A DNA stretch of 25,479 bases from Deltaproteobacteria bacterium UBA5756. GTDB taxonomy: Bacteria > Desulfobacterota > Syntrophorhabdia > Syntrophorhabdales > Syntrophorhabdaceae. The DNA lies in the NCBI GenBank assembly GCA_002418985.1, contig DIFE01000154.1:1-25479 (forward strand), in the 5' to 3' direction. A program made the translations under genes and the position numbers. Position 1 is the first letter of the stretch; the number at the start of each line of letters is the position of its first letter. This document shows positions 1 to 6,197 of this stretch, piece after piece. The notes beneath the pieces were generated by a model. The model saw only the letters and a list, made by a program, of their open reading frames with translations. It was not told the origin of the DNA and did not search any database.

Positions 1-27
1 TCCCCGCCGAAGGCGTGCAAAATGCGG

Positions 28-53
28 CCTGATCCCTGCTGTCCGGGATCTGG
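28..53 (+). terminator. Possible stem-loop, weak terminator candidate
   Basis: A perfect 6-bp inverted repeat (GATCCC at 31-36, GGGATC at 45-50) with an 8-nt loop is extended by CC/GG across one T-T mismatch. A T-containing stretch (TTCTTTT, about 60-66) follows at a distance on the plus strand. It could end a plus-strand gene lying left of the window. The T-run is not directly against the stem, so this is a weak candidate. Confidence 0.3.
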
Positions 54-272
54 ACGCAATTCTTTTAAGGCTTCCTCCTACTCTCTCTTCTATGCCTCCA
101 GCGAGCCCGAAGGGCAAAGCGGGCGTGAGACAGTCTTTTAATCTTTTGCGTTTGTTACGGGATAAACGTGAGATAAGTCTTTCGGAAGAGGGATTTGGGC
201 AACAGGCCGTCAATTCGTGTCTTTATTGCGGCTCCGGCCGGTTTTTGCCGGGGTGTGCGCGGTCGTCTCCCC

Positions 273-1673
273 TCAGGGCCACTGGTTGCCCGGTCTTGCC
301 CAATCATATATATTGTACTTGCCCATGGGGATCTCGGACATGGACATGTAGGCGAGCCATTCCTCGTCCCCTTTTATGTTGTGCAACTCGGGATGGGTGG
401 ACATATGGGTCTGGAACATGGCGGGGTTAAAATTATACTGCGGCTCCACCGTGTCGGGCAGGCCGTCGCTGTCGCTGTCCGCGGCCTGGATGGCCGGCAG
501 GCTTTTGCCATACCTGAAATTATGATAGCACTGCCAGTGTACGAATTCATGGATGACGGCCTTGGCGAAGGTGTCTATATTCCTCGAGGTCTCCCAGCCA
601 AGGTGATAGGGCGCCTGTAAACCGAGGACGGGAAAACGGTTCTGAAACTGCTGCCCGAGCCTGACAAGGTTGCATACGTGGATGGTGGCGTGCCCCGCGC
701 CGGGAGTGAACTGGGCGGGAACCTTCGGGTGGATGCACTGGTCGTAAGTGTTGCCCCCGTATTCTATGTTGACCAGCTGTCCACGCGGCCTGGCCGCCGG
801 AGTCTGCTTCCAGTAGTAAAACCAGTTGGGATATTGACCTTCGGGGTTGTTCTTCAGATCCCGGGGAAAGAAGAACTGCACCTCCCGTGTCTCCGTCGCG
901 GTGCAGGTGCCCACCTTCAGGGTTGCCGTCACCTTCTTCCTGCCGAACTGGTTGTTGTCCTGCGGCATCTTCTCGTAAACGACGTCAAGGTTCCTGCCCC
1001 GGGGAGCCCCCTGGGTTATCTTGCGCGTCACACCCTCCATCTCGGGGATCGTCCATTCGATGGAGTCGGCGTACTGTTCCGGTTTCGTCTTTGCCTCCAG
1101 CCTGAGTTCGAGGGTCGGCGGTTTCTGGGAACTGTAGACATAGCGGCTCCTATCGCCCGGTACCACGATCGTAAGCTCTATGGGATCTTTCGGCCCCTCG
1201 GCGATGACACCGGTGAGGACCGGTTCGACGGGGCTTTCGAGATGGAACTTCCAGGTCATGGTGCTGCCGGCGACCTTGCCGTGCCATGGCGCGGTCCGCT
1301 CCATGCGCACCTGATTGTTTGTCACCTCGAGGAACATGGTGTCGGAAACACTGCGGCAGTTCACGACGTTTCCGCCTGTGGTGCACGTGGATTGCATCTT
1401 CACGCCGTTGCCCAAATCATGGATGTCATTGGTGGCGAGGGCGACACCCAATGCCCATGGGTAGGTTGTGATCTGCTCGAAAAGGTCGATCTTCCACCGC
1501 CCGTTGTAGCTGGCCCCGCCGCCGACCTTGTGGGCCTCGAGGCGCTCGGTATAGGCCACACCCATGTTCACGGTGGTTCCTTGCATGACAACGCTGTACC
1601 GCGGGCATTGCGCCCGTGCTCCGAAGGTGCAGACGGGTGTCAGCAAGAGGACAATGATCATGAAATATTTCAT
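273..1673 (-). CDS. Secreted HExxH putative zinc metallopeptidase
   Basis: I do not recognise the family; the protein is 466 aa from the chosen start. That ATG (1673) is preceded by a good AAGGGG ribosome site and opens a Sec signal peptide with an ARA cleavage site after about residue 21. The longer frame from 1754 would put 27 charged residues in front of the signal and overlap the upstream gene. Near the C-terminus is HEFVH (375-379), the HExxH zinc-protease signature, then an aspartate-rich DSDSDGLPD loop (399-407) like calcium-binding DxDxDG motifs, then GDEEW with E437/E438 as possible third zinc ligand. This suggests a gluzincin-like peptidase. Residues 30-370 look beta-rich and contain several cysteines that could form disulfides in the periplasm. 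It is the last gene of the minus-strand operon, 67 bp after the M48 gene. The export signal and HExxH are seen; peptidase activity is inferred and no substrate can be named. Confidence 0.72.
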   Translation of the reverse strand: MKYFMIIVLLLTPVCTFGARAQCPRYSVVMQGTTVNMGVAYTERLEAHKVGGGASYNGRWKIDLFEQITTYPWALGVALATNDIHDLGNGVKMQSTCTTGGNVVNCRSVSDTMFLEVTNNQVRMERTAPWHGKVAGSTMTWKFHLESPVEPVLTGVIAEGPKDPIELTIVVPGDRSRYVYSSQKPPTLELRLEAKTKPEQYADSIEWTIPEMEGVTRKITQGAPRGRNLDVVYEKMPQDNNQFGRKKVTATLKVGTCTATETREVQFFFPRDLKNNPEGQYPNWFYYWKQTPAARPRGQLVNIEYGGNTYDQCIHPKVPAQFTPGAGHATIHVCNLVRLGQQFQNRFPVLGLQAPYHLGWETSRNIDTFAKAVIHEFVHWQCYHNFRYGKSLPAIQAADSDSDGLPDTVEPQYNFNPAMFQTHMSTHPELHNIKGDEEWLAYMSMSEIPMGKYNIYDWARPGNQWP

Positions 1674-1740
1674 GGGGCACCCCTTTTCGTTTCCGGTTTC
1701 GTGTTTTTTTAAATGTTTGAGATTAAAGGCGCCGCGGTTT

Positions 1741-2616
1741 TTAACGAACCGCACCGCTGAATCTTGCCATGCGGGCCTCGGTGGCCCTGGGATGTATTTG
1801 AGCGGTTGAGGGCATCTTGCCGGAGATGTTCTCTATCCTGTCTGCGGTGCCGGGGTGTGTCTGCATGATGCCGCCCCCCGAAGACCTGCCCCTTTGCTCG
1901 AGGCGTTTGAGGAAAGACGGCAGCGCCCTGGGATCATACCCGCACTTTGCGAGTGTCTGCAGGGCCCCTTCATCGGCTGCATACTCCTGGGACCGGCTGT
2001 ACCCGTTGACGACGAGAGTCTTGAAGATATCGTCGATGCTGCCCTCAAAGAGGCCTACCAGTTGAGAGACCTCCCCGGAGGTATAATTTTTCGCAGCGGT
2101 GGTCCCGATGAGGGTGACCGCCTGAGTCCAGCGCGCGCTCTTGATGGCCGAGATACCATCGCGTTTGGCGATGTGCGCTACTTCATGGGCGATGACCGCG
2201 GCAAGTTCATCCTCGCTTGCAGTTGTTCTGATCATTCCATGGGTGATGAAGATCGTTCCGCCGGGAGCGGCAAAGGCATTTATCTCGTTCGTTTCGAGGA
2301 TGGCGAAATGGTAGCCGCCATGCGTGAACGGTTTGTCCGAATTGAGGGCAACCGTCTTCCCGACGAGATTGACGTACCGCGTGAGGACGGCGTCGGTTGA
2401 CAGCTGATACGACCCCAGTATCTTTGCCGCCACGGCGCGGCCCACATAGTATTCCTCTTCTTCCGAGATAGGACGGGCCGCCTTGGACGTGGCGTCCGCG
2501 ACCGTCATCGCCGTGCCGATATGCTGGGAAATGTTGCCGAAATTGCTTGTATCACAGGAGACAAGGGTAGAAACCATGAGGACCGAACAGAAAAGGAGAA
2601 GATATTTTTTCATCAT
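1741..2616 (-). CDS. M48 family metalloprotease lipoprotein
   Basis: The 291-aa protein starts with a lipoprotein signal peptide and lipobox LVSC, with lipidated Cys at about 21. Asp follows at +2, which in enterobacteria tends to keep lipoproteins in the inner membrane; whether this holds here is unknown. The M48 signature HEVAH (144-148) gives two zinc-binding His and the catalytic Glu, and E211 in EYAAD is the expected third ligand. The NAFAAPGG segment (112-120) and the late THPGTADRI (253-261) are typical of the YggG/LoiP/BepA-like branch of periplasmic quality-control proteases. Length fits that group without a large TPR tail. The ATG overlaps the stop of the SH3 gene (ATGA), implying translational coupling. 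A role in turnover of misfolded or cell-wall-associated envelope proteins is inferred from the family. Confidence 0.9.
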   Translation of the reverse strand: MMKKYLLLFCSVLMVSTLVSCDTSNFGNISQHIGTAMTVADATSKAARPISEEEEYYVGRAVAAKILGSYQLSTDAVLTRYVNLVGKTVALNSDKPFTHGGYHFAILETNEINAFAAPGGTIFITHGMIRTTASEDELAAVIAHEVAHIAKRDGISAIKSARWTQAVTLIGTTAAKNYTSGEVSQLVGLFEGSIDDIFKTLVVNGYSRSQEYAADEGALQTLAKCGYDPRALPSFLKRLEQRGRSSGGGIMQTHPGTADRIENISGKMPSTAQIHPRATEARMARFSGAVR

Positions 2617-3077
2617 GGCTGTCTCAACCCCCCGGCGACGATGAACTGGACCACGTCACGGTCGGGGACCGGATAGCGTTCGACGCTGTCCACGAGATAG
2701 AATTTCATCTCGGGGTGCTGTTTCTTATAGGACGCTTCTACCTGCGGGTTGAATCCCTTCCCGGCGAGCGCGGCTTCGCTCTCGCTGACAGAGGAGCCTT
2801 TGCGGGAATAGGAGGCGGGTGAAGCGACTGTCCTTTTTTCCACGGCCGATCTGTGAATATATCCGATCGACGGGCCGTATTTTACCTTGTACCAGTCGCC
2901 CTCGGTGGCGAAGGCCTCGAGCCTGTCACCGTATCGCACGTTGGCCTTGACGGGAGCGAAAAACTTTGCGTATTCACGTATGGCGTTCTCTTTCGTGATG
3001 ACCGTGACGGTCTCGGCAAGGACCGCGCTGGCTATAAACGTGAGAACCAACGACAATAATAGCGTTCTTTTCATCAT
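2613..3077 (-). CDS. Secreted bacterial SH3-domain protein
   Basis: The 154-aa protein has a clear Sec signal peptide ending VLA|ET near residue 21. An SH3_3-like domain follows at about 22-80, with the GDRLEAFATEGDWYKVKYG pattern and the closing GYIHRSAVE segment. Such domains often bind peptidoglycan or cell-wall peptides. The remaining 70 residues contain a basic/serine linker and an unassigned segment. The start overlaps the cyclase stop by 4 bases and its stop overlaps the M48 start by 4 bases, so it sits in the middle of a coupled three-gene set. A role as wall-binding partner or localiser for the neighbouring proteases is inferred only from context. Confidence 0.85.
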   Translation of the reverse strand: MMKRTLLLSLVLTFIASAVLAETVTVITKENAIREYAKFFAPVKANVRYGDRLEAFATEGDWYKVKYGPSIGYIHRSAVEKRTVASPASYSRKGSSVSESEAALAGKGFNPQVEASYKKQHPEMKFYLVDSVERYPVPDRDVVQFIVAGGLRQP

Positions 3078-5212
3078 TTTTCGGTCATTCTAATAATATC
3101 CCAGCCTTTTGTCAAAGAAAAACCGTCCGCAAGGGCTTGCGCTCTTCTTCTGTAAAATTCCGACGGGCCGTCAAGGGGGAATTCCTTGAGCAGGGCGTCG
3201 AAATGTTCGACAGCCTCCGGGAATCTGCCTTCCCGGTATATGCCGAACGCCTCGTTGTAAAGGTCGATCTTTCTCCTCACCGATTCATTGACATCACGGT
3301 TTTCACACAGGACTTCGTGGACCACGACCGGCTCCGATTTCCCTTTGACCTCTATGGGTCCCAGGCTGCGCGAGACGAAGAGATCGTAGGTGTTCGCAAG
3401 GGTCTGTTCGCTTGCCATGATACTGGTGCCGAAGACCTTGTTGACCGATTCCAGGCGTGAGGCGAGGTTGACCGTGTCGCCGACCACGGTGAAGTCAAAG
3501 AGACGGACGCTGCCCATGTTGCCTGCAATGGCGTCTCCGGTATGGAGACCCACCCGTATGGCGACGGGAGGGATGCCCTCGCCCTCAAAAATGGCATTGA
3601 TCCTGCCGATGGCCCCGATAAACTCGAGGGAACACCGGCAGGCGTTGATTTCGTCTTTCGGCATGGCCAGCGGAGAACCCCAGAAAGCCATGATGCAGTC
3701 GCCGATGTACTTGTCGACGACGCCCTTTTCGGCGATCACGACCTCCGTGAGTTCGTTTAAGACCCTGTGAAGCATCAGGGCCGTATCCTCGGGTGAGTTT
3801 CGTTCCGAGATCGTCGTGAAACCTGCGATGTCGGCGAAGAGCACGGTAACGCGCGCCTTCTTGCCGCCGGGTTTTACGATGTCCGGGTTCTGAAGGACAT
3901 GATCGACAATAGTTTTATCCATATACTGCGAAAAGGTCCTCCTGATAAACTGTCTCTCCCGGCCCTCCAGGGCATAACTGAAGGCGACGGAAAGGATGAA
4001 ACTGAAGATCAGGGTGACCATGAGGTATGTCGTCGGCAGGTAGTAGTGATGGGTAAAGAGGACCGCCGCGATCCCCATGATAAGAACGGCGCTTGCGACA
4101 AATGCCGACAGGTTCTTCACTATCGTGTGGAAGGTGAGCACGAAGACCGCTATGAACAGGCAGATAAGGAGCATGAAAAACGCAACCAGAGATGCCGCGA
4201 CGGGACGCATGAACGTGCCCATATCGAGGTTTTCCAGGAGCGTCGCATTGATGTGGACCCCTGTTGAAACGGGGATCGTCGGAGTTGATTTAAGGTCCAG
4301 AAGGCCCGGCGCCGTCATTCCCAGGAAGACGACCTTACCCTTGAAAAAATCCCGGGAAAGCGTTTTGCTCTCAGAGGCGCCGGAGCCTCGGTATGCATTG
4401 AGGACGTCGACGGCGGAGATAACAGTGAAGGGCTTGCGCCCGCTGGGAAAACGAAGGAGAAGTTTTCCATCGATCAGGGGAAGGGGCCTGTTTCTCAGCA
4501 TGATCCTGCCGGAATCTATTGTCGCCGTGCCGTTGCCCGTAAAAGAGGAAAAGACGAGGCTGGGGAGCATCATATCCCCCAGACCGAATACAAGGGGAAT
4601 TTTCCTGTAGACTCCATCGTCGTCGGGACTGATCGCGACGTTTCCCGAGCCTCTCACCGAGTGTCTTATCGAATCGACCGGAGCGGTGGCGGAGCGGTAT
4701 GTCTTTCCCGAAGGATACGTCCCGGCCATGGCGAAGCGCTTCAGGTATGCAATATCCTGGGGGGCAGCGCTCCTGGCGTTTCCCGAAAGGAAGAACGGCA
4801 GGTAAACGTTCGACGCCTTCCCAACGGCCTCGCCCAGGATTGCATCGTCCTCCTGACCGTAGGAGGATGGCTCGGTAAAGAGGATGTCGATGAAGACCGC
4901 GTCGGCAAGAGAGGTAAACTCGACAACAGGGGCATATATCTGCCTGGGCCATGGCCAGTTGATGCTCTCGGCGCTGAGCGCATCTATCGACTGCTGGTCT
5001 ATCTCGATGATGACGATGCGGTCCGACGCTTGCGCGGGATTCAAATACCGGGAAAAGAGATCGAAGGATTTGTTTTCGTACGGGGCCAGGATATCAAAGA
5101 AAAAGAGGACAAGACAGACGGCGAAAGACACCGAGGTGAGAAGGACGATATTGCGCACGCGACGTTTCTTTTTCGGCACGTAGTTCTCCGGCGATTTTTT
5201 TTGTGTGAGCAT
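3074..5212 (-). CDS. CHASE2-domain class III adenylate cyclase
   Basis: This 712-aa inner-membrane receptor cyclase makes cAMP in response to an unknown periplasmic signal. Order: basic cytoplasmic N-terminus, transmembrane helix (about 21-42), periplasmic CHASE2 sensor (about 60-330), three transmembrane helices (about 336-360, 368-387, 393-414), class III cyclase domain (about 455-635), and a C-terminal helical tail resembling one or two TPR units (about 645-685). Metal ligands are D461 (FADIAGFT) and D505 (KYIGD). K501 and D573 (FDFTVVGD) fit ATP rather than GTP, and N582/R586 fit the transition-state pair, so the domain looks active. An in-frame TAA lies directly before the ATG, fixing the start, but no good Shine-Dalgarno is visible. 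It is the first gene of the minus-strand operon and is coupled by ATGA to the SH3 gene. Family assignment is firm; the ligand is unknown. Confidence 0.93.
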   Translation of the reverse strand: MLTQKKSPENYVPKKKRRVRNIVLLTSVSFAVCLVLFFFDILAPYENKSFDLFSRYLNPAQASDRIVIIEIDQQSIDALSAESINWPWPRQIYAPVVEFTSLADAVFIDILFTEPSSYGQEDDAILGEAVGKASNVYLPFFLSGNARSAAPQDIAYLKRFAMAGTYPSGKTYRSATAPVDSIRHSVRGSGNVAISPDDDGVYRKIPLVFGLGDMMLPSLVFSSFTGNGTATIDSGRIMLRNRPLPLIDGKLLLRFPSGRKPFTVISAVDVLNAYRGSGASESKTLSRDFFKGKVVFLGMTAPGLLDLKSTPTIPVSTGVHINATLLENLDMGTFMRPVAASLVAFFMLLICLFIAVFVLTFHTIVKNLSAFVASAVLIMGIAAVLFTHHYYLPTTYLMVTLIFSFILSVAFSYALEGRERQFIRRTFSQYMDKTIVDHVLQNPDIVKPGGKKARVTVLFADIAGFTTISERNSPEDTALMLHRVLNELTEVVIAEKGVVDKYIGDCIMAFWGSPLAMPKDEINACRCSLEFIGAIGRINAIFEGEGIPPVAIRVGLHTGDAIAGNMGSVRLFDFTVVGDTVNLASRLESVNKVFGTSIMASEQTLANTYDLFVSRSLGPIEVKGKSEPVVVHEVLCENRDVNESVRRKIDLYNEAFGIYREGRFPEAVEHFDALLKEFPLDGPSEFYRRRAQALADGFSLTKGWDIIRMTEK

Positions 5213-5267
5213 TTATACCATACCATGGAATAAAGGAACAGGGAAGAAGGGCGTCCTTACTTTCCCC

Positions 5268-5297
5268 TTGAGCACTATCGCGGCAATTTTGTATCAT
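5268..5297 (+). promoter_or_regulatory. Candidate sigma-70 promoter of the SDR gene
   Basis: TTGAGC (5268-5273) and TATCAT (5292-5297) are 18 bp apart, predicting a start near 5303 just ahead of the AAGGAG ribosome site of the SDR gene. On the opposite strand an extended -10-like TGATACAAA overlaps the same bases and could serve the divergent cyclase operon. Match quality is moderate. Confidence 0.4.
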
Positions 5298-5320
5298 TAA
5301 GATTCAAGGAGAAGCCAACG

Positions 5321-6076
5321 ATGAGACTTCAGGATAGAGTTGCCCTATTGACTGCCGCGGCGGGTGCCGGGATCGGGCAGGCGACCGCCCGGGTGATGGC
5401 AAGGGAGGGTGCGTCAATCGTCATCACCGACATACATGAGGACCGCGCAAAGGCTGTCGCGGCGGAGATTGCCTCAGAATTGGGGGTGAGGACGCTCGGC
5501 CTCAAATGCGATGTAACGAGCGCCGTCGATGTAACGAGTGCCGTGGATGAGACGCTCGAGACTTTCGGACGTATAGACATCCTTTTCAACAACGCGGGGA
5601 CGAACCGCCCGACACAGGTTGTCGACATAACCGACGAGGTCTGGGACCTTGTGATCGCCACATCGCTCACAGGCACATTCTACTGCTGCCGTGCGGTGGT
5701 GCCGGCGATGAGGAAACAGAACGGCGGCCGGATCATCAGCGTTACATCGGTCGCGGGTTTTCGCGGGCTTGCTGGCGGCCATGCCCATTATGCCGCAGCC
5801 AAAGCGGGGGTCATGGCGTTCACGAGGTGCCTTGCCATGGAGGTCGCACCCTACCGGATAACGGCAAATACCATCGCACCGAGCTTCATTTTCAACGAAT
5901 TCATCCCCCATATCTATCCGCAGGACGAAATAGACCGCATGTTTGAAGAGATACCTTACCCGCGCAAGGGTACACCCGAAGACGTTGCCAACGCGGCTCT
6001 TTTTCTTGCATCCGACGAAGGCGAATATATGACGGGACAGACCCTATGTGTCACGGGGGGCAGCTGGATGAGGTGA
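5321..6076 (+). CDS. SDR family oxidoreductase (FabG-like)
   Basis: The 251-aa protein is a classical short-chain dehydrogenase/reductase. It has a Rossmann glycine motif TAAAGAGIG (11-19; the usual first Gly is Ala), D37 at the end of beta-2 favouring NAD(H) over NADP(H), NNAG (90-93), and the catalytic S143/Y157/K161 with YxxxK. The C-terminal TGQTLCVTGG is also typical. AAGGAG lies 9 nt before the ATG. Residues 64-69 and 70-75 are the same six amino acids, DVTSAV, encoded by an 18-bp tandem repeat. It stands alone between a divergent operon and the Lon gene, so the substrate cannot be read from context. Candidates are 3-oxoacyl thioesters or small alcohols. Confidence 0.88.
   Translation: MRLQDRVALLTAAAGAGIGQATARVMAREGASIVITDIHEDRAKAVAAEIASELGVRTLGLKCDVTSAVDVTSAVDETLETFGRIDILFNNAGTNRPTQVVDITDEVWDLVIATSLTGTFYCCRAVVPAMRKQNGGRIISVTSVAGFRGLAGGHAHYAAAKAGVMAFTRCLAMEVAPYRITANTIAPSFIFNEFIPHIYPQDEIDRMFEEIPYPRKGTPEDVANAALFLASDEGEYMTGQTLCVTGGSWMR
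5510..5545 (+). repeat. 18-bp tandem repeat inside the SDR gene
   Basis: Two adjacent 18-bp units (5510-5527 and 5528-5545) match at 16 of 18 positions and encode DVTSAV twice. Both differences are at third codon positions and are silent. By comparison with E. coli FabG from memory, the segment between the VT and FG landmarks has the usual length, so the second copy may not be an insertion. Confidence 0.85.
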
Positions 6077-6184
6077 GAGACCGTTCATAAGATTATTTCT
6101 CCCACGGGTTGAATATTCCCGATGAGGTGTTATTTTCTATATAACGAATCCGGAACCGCAACACCGAACTGAGAATACAAAGCC

Positions 6185-6192
6185 AAGGAGGT
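6185..6192 (+). promoter_or_regulatory. Ribosome binding site fixing a TTG start
   Basis: AAGGAGGT lies 5 nt before the TTG at 6198. No ATG or GTG is equally well placed, and the next in-frame Met (residue 32) would remove conserved N-terminal sequence. The strong site therefore supports initiation at TTG. Confidence 0.8.
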
Positions 6193-6197
6193 ATCCC

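Noticed and set aside
678..1712. Plus-strand open frame of 344 codons
   Set aside because: It is antisense to the secreted HExxH gene, whose signal peptide, ribosome site and motifs are convincing; the frame has no recognisable domain and arises from GC-rich codon bias.
6077..6197. Heat-shock (sigma-32) or CIRCE element before the Lon-type gene, and similarly before hslV
   Set aside because: I looked for CTTGAA/CCCCAT-type pairs and CIRCE repeats and found no match with correct spacing.
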